From positions 1 to 46,990 of the forward strand of contig JAKAVN010000009.1 in the NCBI GenBank assembly GCA_021827495.1: a DNA stretch of 46,990 nt, written 5' to 3'. Made by a program: the position numbers and the translations under genes. This document shows, one piece after another, positions 33,193-41,904 of the stretch (positions within the stretch are counted from its first letter, which is position 1; the number at the start of each line of letters is the position of its first letter). The DNA comes from Deltaproteobacteria bacterium (GTDB lineage: Bacteria; Desulfobacterota; Binatia; Binatales; Binataceae). The notes beneath the pieces are model-generated. The model made no database searches. It had not been told where the DNA came from and worked only from the letters and a program-made list of their open reading frames with translations.

Positions 33193-35244
33193 CTACGGTA
33201 CGACCACGCCTTGCTTATTGACGCACACCAGGCATCGCCCGCTGGGGGCGTTGCAGATGCTACTTGCGCACGGCGGAGCGATTTGCAACGGCGTCGTCAT
33301 CAGCACCGCCGTCGGCGCCGCGGCGGGCGAGGGTTCCGCGGCCGGCGGGAAGGCCTCAAAGCGCTGCAATTCGTAGGGCGCGGGATCGGCCGGCGCACAG
33401 AGCGAGAACTGCCCCGCAAGGGCGCTGCCCGCCGCTCCCGGCGTGGTCGACATCAATTGCACCCCGTCCTTGGAGAGCACGATCGAGGTGCCGTCGTCGA
33501 AGGTCGTGGTCGAGCCGATAACCGCTCCATGCCCCACGCATTCCATCGAGAGAATCGGATGGATCGCGGCGGTGCCGCAACGCGAGGCCAGGGGTATCGC
33601 GCTGAGCACTCCGATCGTATGACCGCTCGATTTTTCCGGCACCCCGCCGAAGTAGTCGCTGACCGCGGCGTACATGTCCACTGAAAACACGCTGCCGCTC
33701 TCGGGCGCGTACATCGTGAACGGCGCCGCGGTCGAGCCGGGCGGCACCGTGGCCATCGCGACATTCTCGATATGATGCGTGCCGTGGTCCTCGGCGGTCA
33801 CCAGCACATTGAGCGACTTGGGGCCGGGGACCGGCGGGCTAATCGTGACCAGGCCCTCGATCTGCGATCGCCCAAGGGCGAAATTGCAGATCCCGCCGGT
33901 GCCCGCCGAGCATTCCGCTCCGCCGCTCACCGACAGGTGCGAGGCCACCGTGTCGTAACCGGCGTCGCTGACTTTCATCGTGTAGCTGCCGTTGGGGATG
34001 CTATTGAAGGCTTGCAGGACGAAGTTGCTGGCCGGCATCGGATAGGTTCCGGTGTCGTCGGTGTTCGCCGCCGCCAGCACGACGCATGGCGAGGGTGTCG
34101 GAAGCGTGGTGCAATCGGCCTTGGCGCCCGGTGCGGGCGCGAGAATCTCGATCGTGGCGCCCTGCAGCGGCGTTCCCGAGCAGGCGTCGGTCACCTTGCC
34201 GGTCAGTGCGATCTGGCCGGCCCCCACCGCGTTGAGTTGCACCTTTTTCACCAGGCTGCGCTTAACCAGCACGTTATGTGCGAACGCGTAGGCGAACCCG
34301 GGGCCCGAGGCGACCAAGTCGTACAGCGTGCCGTCCTTACTGGCCGGCAACGGTAACTGATATTGCCCCCCGCCGGTGGTTGTGGTTTCGACCACCTGGC
34401 CGGTTCCGGCCAGTTCGGCTGCAACCTTGGCCGCCCCGAACGCGTAGCCATTGATCATCCCGAGGAAGTTATGCGCGCTGGGCGGCAGCGTGATGCTGGG
34501 GGAGAATTTGTACAGGCTGCCGCTGAAGGCGGGGGGTGCGGGAATGCTTTGGACGCCGGCAGTTATCGGATTGATGTTGATGACCAGGGTCGTGAGCCCG
34601 TTGAGCGGTACGCTCACACTGCCCGAGGTTTGCAGGAACTGGGAGGGGTTGACCATCGAGATTTGCGACGCGATGCATCCCTCGAGCGGGCTGGCCAGGC
34701 AGGTTGGAACCACCGTGCCCGCATTGCTGCCGTCGAGCACGAGTTCGATTTGATGGTAGGTGTTGGCCGGCACCAGGTAGCTGTTGAAAATCTGCGGTAC
34801 CGACTGGATTTGGTTGATGTCGACCTGCAGTTCGCTGGGGCCGGTGCCGCCGCTACCGGGGTTGGTATTGCCGAAGCCGCTGAAGCCGCTGAAGCCGCTG
34901 CCAAAGCCACTGTTGGAATTGAACAAGTTAGAGAGCTGGGTGAACGGATTCGCGACGCTGGTGTCGTTGAGGCCAACGCCCGGCGCTATCGGGATGGCGG
35001 TCCAGTTAGGATCGCTTTGGGAGACGTTAGGGTCGGTGCTCGGATTGAGCTTCACCTCGAGGACGTTGAATGAAATGCTCTGGAAGCCGGGGATGAACGT
35101 GCCGGTCAGACCGATCACGATAACGCCCGCGGGGCCCGAGACCTGGCTCTGGCCCGTTCCAATCGGCAGGAAGGACAATCCGACCAGCACCAAGACTGGG
35201 GCGAGCAGCACGATTATTGCCCGCCAGGACGATAGTTGTTTCAC
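33193..35244 (-). CDS. Secreted DUF4382-like protein with carboxypeptidase-regulatory-like domain
   Basis: A 683-residue exported protein: an N-terminal hydrophobic segment (IIVLLAPVLVLVGLSFLPIG), then a region that looks like DUF4382 (VIVIGLTGTFIPGFQSISFN, followed by YHQIELVLDGSNAGTVVP). A low-complexity SGFGSGFSGFSGFGN tract comes from 9-bp DNA repeats near 34870. Near the middle, IALTGKVTDACSGTPLQGAT starts a carboxypeptidase-regulatory-like beta-sandwich, and Cys occur in several pairs. Such proteins are surface-anchored and of unknown function. It heads a two-gene operon with the following lipoprotein and diverges from the VWA-FHA gene across about 147 bp. The start is ATG 35242-35244. 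Confidence 0.72.
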   Translation of the reverse strand: MKQLSSWRAIIVLLAPVLVLVGLSFLPIGTGQSQVSGPAGVIVIGLTGTFIPGFQSISFNVLEVKLNPSTDPNVSQSDPNWTAIPIAPGVGLNDTSVANPFTQLSNLFNSNSGFGSGFSGFSGFGNTNPGSGGTGPSELQVDINQIQSVPQIFNSYLVPANTYHQIELVLDGSNAGTVVPTCLASPLEGCIASQISMVNPSQFLQTSGSVSVPLNGLTTLVININPITAGVQSIPAPPAFSGSLYKFSPSITLPPSAHNFLGMINGYAFGAAKVAAELAGTGQVVETTTTGGGQYQLPLPASKDGTLYDLVASGPGFAYAFAHNVLVKRSLVKKVQLNAVGAGQIALTGKVTDACSGTPLQGATIEILAPAPGAKADCTTLPTPSPCVVLAAANTDDTGTYPMPASNFVLQAFNSIPNGSYTMKVSDAGYDTVASHLSVSGGAECSAGTGGICNFALGRSQIEGLVTISPPVPGPKSLNVLVTAEDHGTHHIENVAMATVPPGSTAAPFTMYAPESGSVFSVDMYAAVSDYFGGVPEKSSGHTIGVLSAIPLASRCGTAAIHPILSMECVGHGAVIGSTTTFDDGTSIVLSKDGVQLMSTTPGAAGSALAGQFSLCAPADPAPYELQRFEAFPPAAEPSPAAAPTAVLMTTPLQIAPPCASSICNAPSGRCLVCVNKQGVVVP

Positions 35245-35391
35245 TCGCTAAGCCTGCAACAGAGATTTCGGTTCCTGCTTGGGATAACCTAACCTAGGAG
35301 CGAAGGCAAGCAACGAGGTTCATCGTGCGGCGCAACTGGGACATGCAGGGCTTGACTGAATGGCTTGGAGACCCGGAGAATTTTGCCTGAT

Positions 35392-37044
35392 ATGAAGCGT
35401 ATCCCCTCAGCCGTGGCAGGCGCGGCGCTGGCCTTCGCGGCGCTGTTCGTTTTGCAGATGTATGCCGCGCCGCGCGCGGCGGCCGCGATGCAGGTGTCGG
35501 TCGGCAATCCCGGACTGGAGCACTTCGACTCGGACGGCGGAGTCGAGCTCGATTTCGGACTGACCGACCAGAACGGCCAGCCGGTGGGCAACTTGCGCCC
35601 CGACAACGTGCAGGTCTTCGAAGACGGGCAGCCGGCCAAGATCATCGACTTTCGCGGAGTGGGGCAGGGCCGCCCGGTCGATATCGTGTTCGTGATTGAC
35701 GTGACTGAGTCGATGCAGCCGTATATCGACGCGATCAAGCAGAACATGGTCAACTTCGCCCACGACCTCGCCGCCAACAACCGCGACTACCGCCTGGGCC
35801 TGGTGACGTTCGAAGACTACACGGTCTCGAAGTACCCGGACTGTAATTGTCCCTATCGCAAGACGCTGACTCCGGACGTGAACCAGTTCATCAACTGGGT
35901 CGGCACCTTGCACGCCACGGGCGGCGGCGATATTCCCGAAGACCAGCTCGACGCGCTTGCCTACGCCTCCACGCTTCCGTTCCGGCCCAAGGCGCAGGCC
36001 ATCCTAATCCTGATCACCGACGCTCCCTGCCACAAAAAGGGCGACGGCCCCGACCGCACCGGCGATGAGGCCTATCGCCAACATAAGAACCCCAATGCCG
36101 ACGTGACTGAACTGACCGGCTCGGATGTCGCGCAGATGCTCAAGCGCCAGGGGTTGACGCTCTACGCCGTCGCGCCGCCGCCGTTCATCGAGCCTGCGTA
36201 CGCCGACATTGTGAAGGCCACGCACGGCCGCGCATACAATATCGTCACCGAGGAGGGCCGCTTTCCCTCGCTGGTGCGCGAGATCGGACATTCGATCGCG
36301 ACCGAGTACTCGCTGACCTACCGCACCCCGCGGCCGATCGAGGATGGCACCGATCGCAGCGTCGAGCTCAAGATTAACTACGACGGCCAGACCGGCTCCG
36401 CCACCACTTCCTACCAGGTGCACGGCGTGGGCGGCGCACGGATCAATGTGCCCGAAGGGGAAGGCGGCGGCGAGGGCGCCAACCTGGGCGGCACGGGACT
36501 TCAGCAGTTGTCCTTCAACTGGTGGAACCTGGCGGTGCCGTTGATTGCGCTGCTGGGGCTGTTTGGCCTCTCGCGGATGCGGTTTGGGCTTCCGGCCGAG
36601 GAACTCAAGGCGATCGTCGAGGCCCAGAGCCATCCCGCGCCGCCACCGCCGCCGCGCATGGCCGCGCGCGCGCCGATAACCGCCCAGCCCACACCCACGG
36701 CGCGTCCCGTGTCGGCCGCACCGCCGCCCTCGGCGGCGCCGATGGCGGCGCATGAGGCGCGGCTCAGCCTGCTCGAGCCGATCGACCCTGTTCCCGCCGA
36801 GTACAGCCTGCTCAAGGATGAGGTTTCGCTCGGGCGCGGTGAGGAAAACGACGTGGTGATTCCGCACGCCAGCGTCTCACGCGCGCACGCCCGCCTGATG
36901 CGCCGCAACGGGGTCTTCGAGCTGACCGACCTCAACTCGACCAACGGCAGCTACGTCAACGAGCAGCCGGTGCACGGTTCAGTGCGCGTCAACAGCGGCA
37001 ACCAGGTGCGCCTGGGAGACGTGCGCTTCGTGCTGCACTACTGA
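35392..37044 (+). CDS. VWA domain-transmembrane-FHA domain protein
   Basis: A 550-residue protein with three parts. After a signal segment (about 8-31) comes a beta-sandwich and a von Willebrand A domain (about 97-300) whose MIDAS is VFVIDVTESM, with Asp103, Thr105 and Ser107; Thr replaces the usual Ser at the second position. A membrane helix spans about 378-396 (WWNLAVPLIALLGLFGLSRM). A Pro/Ala-rich linker leads to a C-terminal FHA domain (476-550) with SLGRGEENDVVI, SVSRAHARL and NSTNGSYV, the phosphothreonine-binding loops. This suggests an outside adhesion or metal-dependent binding module linked to inside Ser/Thr-kinase signalling; the partner kinase is not here. The start is ATG 35392, with TTG 35365 also in frame. 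Confidence 0.85.
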   Translation: MKRIPSAVAGAALAFAALFVLQMYAAPRAAAAMQVSVGNPGLEHFDSDGGVELDFGLTDQNGQPVGNLRPDNVQVFEDGQPAKIIDFRGVGQGRPVDIVFVIDVTESMQPYIDAIKQNMVNFAHDLAANNRDYRLGLVTFEDYTVSKYPDCNCPYRKTLTPDVNQFINWVGTLHATGGGDIPEDQLDALAYASTLPFRPKAQAILILITDAPCHKKGDGPDRTGDEAYRQHKNPNADVTELTGSDVAQMLKRQGLTLYAVAPPPFIEPAYADIVKATHGRAYNIVTEEGRFPSLVREIGHSIATEYSLTYRTPRPIEDGTDRSVELKINYDGQTGSATTSYQVHGVGGARINVPEGEGGGEGANLGGTGLQQLSFNWWNLAVPLIALLGLFGLSRMRFGLPAEELKAIVEAQSHPAPPPPPRMAARAPITAQPTPTARPVSAAPPPSAAPMAAHEARLSLLEPIDPVPAEYSLLKDEVSLGRGEENDVVIPHASVSRAHARLMRRNGVFELTDLNSTNGSYVNEQPVHGSVRVNSGNQVRLGDVRFVLHY

Positions 37045-37129
37045 ACCGCCGCAGCGGCTCGCCCCGCACCCGCCGGTTTGCGTAGCGGGCCGCCATAGGT
37101 GATGGCTGCGCATTGGCGCCGGGCCTGCG

Positions 37130-37157
37130 TTGAGCCATTGCCTTCTTTTAGTGTAAC
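37130..37157 (+). promoter_or_regulatory. Possible sigma-70-type promoter of ilvB
   Basis: TTGAGC (37130-37135) and TGTAAC (37152-37157) are separated by 16 bp, each matching the consensus at four or five positions. The placement, 60 bp before the ilvB start in a 170-bp intergenic region, is sensible. This is motif reading only. Confidence 0.3.
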
Positions 37158-37166
37158 TTTGCAGGC

Positions 37167-37220
37167 CTAGTACCCAGCTAGTTCCCAGGAGGTCTGTCTG
37201 TGCAGCGTTGTGGCCGATGA
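37167..37220 (+). promoter_or_regulatory. ilvB leader: 11-bp tandem repeat, ribosome binding site and six-codon frame
   Basis: CTAGTACCCAG (37167-37177) is followed directly by a copy with one change (37178-37188), which runs into AGGAGG (37187-37192). Seven bases later GTG 37200 opens a six-codon frame, MQRCGR, whose TGA (37218-37220) overlaps the ilvB ATG (37217-37219) as ATGA. The strong ribosome binding site therefore fits this mini-frame, not ilvB itself, which is 24 bp away, suggesting coupled translation. The peptide has no Leu, Ile or Val, so classical attenuation is unlikely. Confidence 0.5.
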
Positions 37221-38923
37221 AGAAACTCAGCGGAGCCCAAATCATCATCGAGAGCCTGATGGCCGAAGGCGTCGACGTAATCTTCGGTTATCCGGGCGGC
37301 GCGATTTTGCCCACCTACGACGCGCTGCTCGACTCGAAGATCAAGCACGTCCTGGTCCGCCATGAGCAGGGCGCCGCGCACATGGCCGAGGGTTACGCGC
37401 GTGTCAGCGGACGGCCGGGCGTAGTGATGGTTACCTCGGGGCCGGGCGCGACCAACACGGTCACCGGTATCGCCGACGCCAACATGGACTCGACCCCGAT
37501 GGTCGTTATCTCGGGCCAGGTGGCGACCACGATGATTGGCAATGACGCCTTCCAGGAGGCCGATTTCGTTGGCATCACGCGCCCCTGTACCAAGCACAAC
37601 TACCTGATCAAGGACGTGCGCGACGTCGCACGCATCATCAAAGAGGCCTTCTACATCGCGAGCACCGGGCGCCCCGGTCCGGTGGTGGTCGACGTGCCCA
37701 AGGACGTGCAGCAGAGCGAGCACACCTTCAAGTATCCCGAGCGGGTGGAATTGCGCGGCTTCAAGCCGACCCGCAAGGGCAATCCGCGCCAGATCGAGCG
37801 TGCCATCGACGCGATCGAAAAGAGCGACAAGCCGCTCTTCTACGTCGGCGGCGGCGTGCAATGGTCGGGTGCGGCGTCCGAGCTTACCCAACTCGCGCGC
37901 GGCCTCGGCATCCCGGTGACCGAGACCCTGATGGGTCTGGGATCGGTGCCGGCCTCCGACGCGCTATGCCTGGGGATGCTCGGGATGCACGGCTCGTATG
38001 GCACCAACACGGCGGTGTGCAACACCGATTGCTTGGTCGCGATTGGCGCGCGCTTCGACGACCGCGTCACCGGGCGCATCGCCGACTTCGCGCCCCACGC
38101 CAAGACCATCATCCATATCGACATCGACCCGTCGTCGATTTCCAAGAACGTCAAGGTCGACGTCCCGATCGTTGGCGACATCCAGTCGGTGCTCGCCGAC
38201 ATGCTGCAGGTGGTCAAGGGGCGTGAGTCGATCGCCAAGCGCCGCGCGGCATGGGCGAAATGGCATCAGCAGATTCTCCAGTGGAAGCGCGAGAAGCCGC
38301 TGTACGAAAACGGCAACGGGCCGCGTCCGGGCGGCGCGGTCGCGCCCCTCCACGTGCTCGAGGAGCTGCACACGCTGACCAAGGGCGACTGCATTATCGC
38401 CACCGACGTCGGCCAGCATCAGATGTGGGTCGCGCAGCTCTTTCCGTTCGAGAAGCCGCGCTCGTTCCTGACCTCGGGCGGACTGGGCACGATGGGCTAC
38501 GGCTTGCCGGCCGGCATCGGCGCCAAGTTCGCCGCGCCCGACCGCAAGGTCGTGGTGGTCTCGGGCGACGGCTCGATCCAGATGAACATCCAGGAACTCG
38601 GCACCGCCGTGCAGTACGGCGTCGATATCAAGGTCATCATCCTGAACAACTACTTTCTCGGGATGGTGCGGCAGTGGCAGGAGAAGTTCTACCAGGAACG
38701 CTACTCGTACTCGGCGATGTCGGTGCCCGACTTCGTCATGCTGGCCGAGGCCTACGGCGCACGCGGCTTCCGCATCGAGAAGCAGAGCGAACTCGCGCGC
38801 ACGATGAAGGAGGCCTTCGCCACGCCGGGGCCGGTCCTGATCGACGTCGTGATCCCCAAGGAAGAGGCGGTGATGCCGATGATTCCGCCGGGCGGCGCGA
38901 TGTCGGAGATGCTGTTCGCCTAG
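37217..38923 (+). CDS. ilvB: Acetolactate synthase, large (catalytic) subunit
   Basis: A 568-residue thiamine diphosphate enzyme that condenses pyruvate into acetolactate (or acetohydroxybutyrate), the first common step of branched-chain amino acid synthesis. The N-terminal domain has DVIFGYPGGAILPTYDALLD and the catalytic Glu in VRHEQGAAHMAEGYARVSGR. The C-terminal domain has VVSGDGSIQMNIQELGTAVQ, the start of the GDG-(x)n-NN ThDP/Mg motif, ending in VIILNNYFLGMVRQWQEKFY. This WQ tail motif and the FAD-region length match biosynthetic AHAS, not catabolic AlsS. The regulatory subunit ilvN usually follows but is absent here. The start is ATG 37217; TTG 37208 is possible. Confidence 0.94.
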   Translation: MKKLSGAQIIIESLMAEGVDVIFGYPGGAILPTYDALLDSKIKHVLVRHEQGAAHMAEGYARVSGRPGVVMVTSGPGATNTVTGIADANMDSTPMVVISGQVATTMIGNDAFQEADFVGITRPCTKHNYLIKDVRDVARIIKEAFYIASTGRPGPVVVDVPKDVQQSEHTFKYPERVELRGFKPTRKGNPRQIERAIDAIEKSDKPLFYVGGGVQWSGAASELTQLARGLGIPVTETLMGLGSVPASDALCLGMLGMHGSYGTNTAVCNTDCLVAIGARFDDRVTGRIADFAPHAKTIIHIDIDPSSISKNVKVDVPIVGDIQSVLADMLQVVKGRESIAKRRAAWAKWHQQILQWKREKPLYENGNGPRPGGAVAPLHVLEELHTLTKGDCIIATDVGQHQMWVAQLFPFEKPRSFLTSGGLGTMGYGLPAGIGAKFAAPDRKVVVVSGDGSIQMNIQELGTAVQYGVDIKVIILNNYFLGMVRQWQEKFYQERYSYSAMSVPDFVMLAEAYGARGFRIEKQSELARTMKEAFATPGPVLIDVVIPKEEAVMPMIPPGGAMSEMLFA

Positions 38924-38974
38924 AGCTTGGACCAAGTTCAGGCTTACGCCGCATCGCTGAGCGGGGAGTTTCCG

Positions 38975-39517
38975 ATGGCGCGATTGCCATACGTCAGCCG
39001 CGAAGATCTGAGCGCTGAGGAACGCGAAGTTTTCGACGAACACGAACGCGAACGCGGCACGCCGCCCGGCCATATCCATCGTATGATCGCCAACGCGCCC
39101 AATCTGCTGCGGCGCTTCTCGGCGCTCGCGCTGGAGCTGCGCAACCACACCAGGCTCGACCCCCGGCTGCGCGAGCTGGCCTTGATGACGGTCGGGCGCA
39201 TCGCCGGCGCCGAGTACGAGTTCGTGCACCACTGGAATATCGCGCTGCGCGCCGGCGTGCGGCGCGAGCAGCTCGAGCAGCTGGCCGAGTTCGAGCGCTC
39301 GCCCGCCTTCAACCAACCCGAGCGCGCCGTGATGCGCTACGCGGCCGAGGCCACCACCAGCATCAAGGTCAGCGACCAGACCTTCGACGCGCTGCGCGGG
39401 TTCCTGGACCATCGCCGCATCATGGAACTGGCGATGAACGTCGCGTTTTACAACGCGGTGGTGCGGATTATCGTGCCGCTGGGCGTCGAGCTGGAGCCCG
39501 ACGCGCACAAGAACTGA
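38975..39517 (+). CDS. Carboxymuconolactone decarboxylase (CMD)-family protein
   Basis: A 180-residue helical protein. RLRELALMTVGRIAGAEYEF followed by VHHWNIALRAGVRREQ is the CMD core, with the Glu-x2-HH pattern of the decarboxylase branch. The AhpD-type peroxidatic CxxC is missing, so it should not be a classic alkylhydroperoxidase. Such proteins often serve in aromatic breakdown or as small isomerases or hydrolases of unknown substrate. GGGGAG precedes ATG 38975. It lies 51 bp after ilvB on the same strand but has no obvious link to branched-chain amino acids. Confidence 0.82.
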   Translation: MARLPYVSREDLSAEEREVFDEHERERGTPPGHIHRMIANAPNLLRRFSALALELRNHTRLDPRLRELALMTVGRIAGAEYEFVHHWNIALRAGVRREQLEQLAEFERSPAFNQPERAVMRYAAEATTSIKVSDQTFDALRGFLDHRRIMELAMNVAFYNAVVRIIVPLGVELEPDAHKN

Positions 39518-39845
39518 TTGTGCAAGCCGGCGGCCGCTTTTCTTTGCTCGAAGCACCGCATCACATTGCAAGCGATGCTTGATGTCGCCAGGCTTCTCTG
39601 CTGCAAATCCACCCGCGGATGCCTGCGCGGGGGCATTTGACGCCAGGCAATTCCGCGATTCGTCCCTATATTCAATATTGGAGTAACGATTCTTACCCCA
39701 AGCTGAGTTGGGTGGCTGAGACCGGTTGCCGATTCTCTCGCGCTGCGTTCCGTCGCCAGCGGTGGCCGCAGGAGTGAAGGGTCGGCGGTGGTCGTTCAGT
39801 GAACTGATCGAATCTGCTGGTGGAATCTGCTGGCTAGGAAGAAGC
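39518..39845. other. Gene-free stretch with a 13-bp tandem repeat
   Basis: About 330 bp in which I recognise no gene. Near its right end GAATCTGCTGG occurs twice, at 39810-39820 and 39823-39833 (period 13), just before the AGGAAG ribosome binding site of the next small gene. A frame from TTG 39726 runs through it into that gene, but its upstream part has no coding character. Confidence 0.45.
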
Positions 39846-40073
39846 GTGAAAACAAAACGACCCGTCAGGGAAGTGCTGGCGGAGCTAACATGGGCTAAGC
39901 TGCACGTCGAGAAGATTCAGGCCGAGCTGAAGCTAATATTCGCGGCGCTCAAAAAAGCCGGGAAGATTGTCGATACGCCAGAGGTCAAGGACGCTATAGC
40001 ACTGCTGCGATTACTGCTCGGGCTAGCGAATCGGGCAACCGCCGAACTACGAACGATCACTCGCGTTGGTTGA
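39846..40073 (+). CDS. Small helical protein of unknown function
   Basis: A 75-residue, Lys/Leu/Ala-rich protein starting at GTG 39846 behind AGGAAG. The sequence (VREVLAELTWAKLHVEKIQA, then LIFAALKKAGKIVDTPEVKD and AIALLRLLLGLANRA) predicts two or three amphipathic helices, without signal peptide or known motif. A charged basic start (KTKRP) could bind nucleic acid or membrane, but this is a guess. The codon use is less G+C-biased than in its neighbours. It may be a small orphan gene; no family is recognised. Confidence 0.4.
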   Translation: MKTKRPVREVLAELTWAKLHVEKIQAELKLIFAALKKAGKIVDTPEVKDAIALLRLLLGLANRATAELRTITRVG

Positions 40074-40142
40074 AGGTGGGCTGCCCCCCGAAGTCCTAAC
40101 AGTTTAAGCGGTAGAATCCATCACAGTGGGGATAAAATCCAG

Positions 40143-40502
40143 TTGCTGACGCGCGGCGAGGGTGCGCGCGAGTTGTGGGCCGAGGGGATCGAGCTTTTCA
40201 ACGCGGGCCGGTTTTTCGAGTGCCACGAGGTGTGGGAGGAAGTCTGGAAGCGCGCGGCGGATGCGGAGAAACTCTTTTACCAGGGAATGATCCAGGCTGC
40301 GGTGGCGATCCTGCACGCCGAGCGCGCCAATCCGCGCGGCGCGCGATCAACCTGGGCCAAGGCGCGCGCGAAGCTTGATCTTTTTCCCGCCGAGCGAATG
40401 GGAATCGCGCTGGGCGCGATGCGCGATGCGGTGGATGAGTTCATCGCCTCCGCACGCGCCGGCGATCCGCTTCCGCCACGCCCGAAAATCCGCCGCCGGT
40501 GA
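40143..40502 (+). CDS. DUF309 family protein
   Basis: A 119-residue helical protein matching DUF309. GIELFNAGRFFECHEVWEEV followed by W, then EKLFYQGMIQAAVAILHAER and NPRGARSTWAKARAKLDLFP, are the family's conserved core (E-x-HE-x-WE and the QG-x-IQ-x-AVA helix). His and Glu in CHEVWEE could bind metal, but no activity is known to me. It starts at TTG 40143 with GGGGA upstream; no ATG fits better. The neighbours are unrelated, so context does not help. Confidence 0.8.
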   Translation: MLTRGEGARELWAEGIELFNAGRFFECHEVWEEVWKRAADAEKLFYQGMIQAAVAILHAERANPRGARSTWAKARAKLDLFPAERMGIALGAMRDAVDEFIASARAGDPLPPRPKIRRR

Positions 40503-40611
40503 ATTCCGCTTGCTGATTTGAAAGGCTTTATCCTATAAATTTTACGACCGAGGACATCGGTACGAATCAGGCGGCGGGACGTTCGTAGCGGTGATGAGGA
40601 TTGGATTGAGT

Positions 40612-41847
40612 ATGTCGGCCATCGCGTTTGAACTGCCACAGGAGATACGCGAGGCGCGCGACGGCGTGGTGGCGTTTGCCCGCGCGGAAGTGATGCCCCG
40701 CCACGAACGACATCGCGCACTACTCGAGGATCCACGCAAGCTCTATCGCGAAGACGGGCGCCTTGCAGATGAAGCGGTCGCGCTTATCCGCGAGGTACGC
40801 CGTGCCGCAGCCAAAGCCGGCTTTTACACCATGTGTGTCCCGCAAGCGCTGGGGGGTGGTGGGCTTGGTCATTTGGCCTATTACGTGGGATGGGAGGAGT
40901 TGTTTCGCCTGTGTGGGCCGCAGAACTGGCTAATGCTCTATGTAATCAGCCATTGGGCATTTGGCCCGAGCCGCCTGCTGGAACGCATCAGCGATGAAAC
41001 CCGTGAACGCATTCTCGGGCCGCTGATGGCGGGAGATGCGTCGATGTGCTTCGGATTATCGGAACCCGGAGCAGGTTCCGATGCTGCCGCGATCGCCACG
41101 CGGGCGGTACCCGACGGCGATGGCTGGCGTATCTCAGGCCGCAAAATCTGGACGACGAACGCGCCGGTGGCGGATTACTGTATCGTCTTCGCCGTGACCG
41201 ACTCCGCGCTCGCCGCTGCACGCAAGGGCGGCATTTCCGCTTTTCTGGTGCCGAGGACCTCGCCCGGTTTCGAGGTGCAGAGGATAATTCGCCTCTTCGG
41301 CCAGATTGGAGGGGATGAAGCTGAGCTTCGTCTTGACGATATCTATGTGGAGCGATGGCAGCTCGTCGGCGAGCTCAATCGTGGTTTCGAAGCGGCGTTG
41401 TATGGGGTGTCGCTGGGGCGCATCTACAACTCGGCCAGGGCTGTAGGCTACGGACGATGGGCGCTGGAGCGGGCGCTCGAATACTCGCGGGTACGGCAAG
41501 CATTCGGTCATCCGATCGCGGACTATCAGGGCGTCACGTTTCCCCTGGCGGAATCCGCCGCGGAACTGCATGCTGCTCACCTGATGGGCCTTAATGCCGC
41601 TGCGCTGCTGGATAAGGGTCAGCCGGCCGTGAAAGAACTTTCGATGGCAAAGGCCTATTCCGTACAAGTCGGGTTTCGCGCGGTTGATCGCGCCATGCAA
41701 ACTCACGGCGCGATGGGTTTTACCAACGAGCTTGGGCTGTACCACGCCTGGCACTCGCTTAGAATCGTCAATGTGGCGGATGGCACCAACGAGATCCTGA
41801 ACCGCACAGTGGTGCAGCGCTTGCTCAAGGGCGATACCGATCTGTAG
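40612..41847 (+). CDS. Acyl-CoA dehydrogenase family protein
   Basis: A 411-residue flavoprotein of the acyl-CoA dehydrogenase fold. An N-terminal helical domain comes first (about 1-125), then a beta domain with GLSEPGAGSDAAAIATRAVP and GWRISGRKIWTTNAPVADYC for FAD and substrate binding. The C-terminal domain has RVRQAFGHPIADYQGVTFPL and QTHGAMGFTNELGLYHAWHS, ending VADGTNEILNRTVVQRLL. The usual catalytic Glu (in 'YEGT') is Asp here (ADGT), as in the ACAD10/11-like branch, which may act on hydroxyacyl or unusual chains. No partner ETF or other beta-oxidation gene is nearby. The start at ATG 40612 suits the family; ATG 40594 and GTG 40591 are in frame. Confidence 0.88.
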   Translation: MSAIAFELPQEIREARDGVVAFARAEVMPRHERHRALLEDPRKLYREDGRLADEAVALIREVRRAAAKAGFYTMCVPQALGGGGLGHLAYYVGWEELFRLCGPQNWLMLYVISHWAFGPSRLLERISDETRERILGPLMAGDASMCFGLSEPGAGSDAAAIATRAVPDGDGWRISGRKIWTTNAPVADYCIVFAVTDSALAAARKGGISAFLVPRTSPGFEVQRIIRLFGQIGGDEAELRLDDIYVERWQLVGELNRGFEAALYGVSLGRIYNSARAVGYGRWALERALEYSRVRQAFGHPIADYQGVTFPLAESAAELHAAHLMGLNAAALLDKGQPAVKELSMAKAYSVQVGFRAVDRAMQTHGAMGFTNELGLYHAWHSLRIVNVADGTNEILNRTVVQRLLKGDTDL

Positions 41848-41904
41848 CCAGCAATTGCAGGCGCCAGCTAGTCCCGGACCGGCGGCGGGAGGGTTGGTGA
41901 AAAA

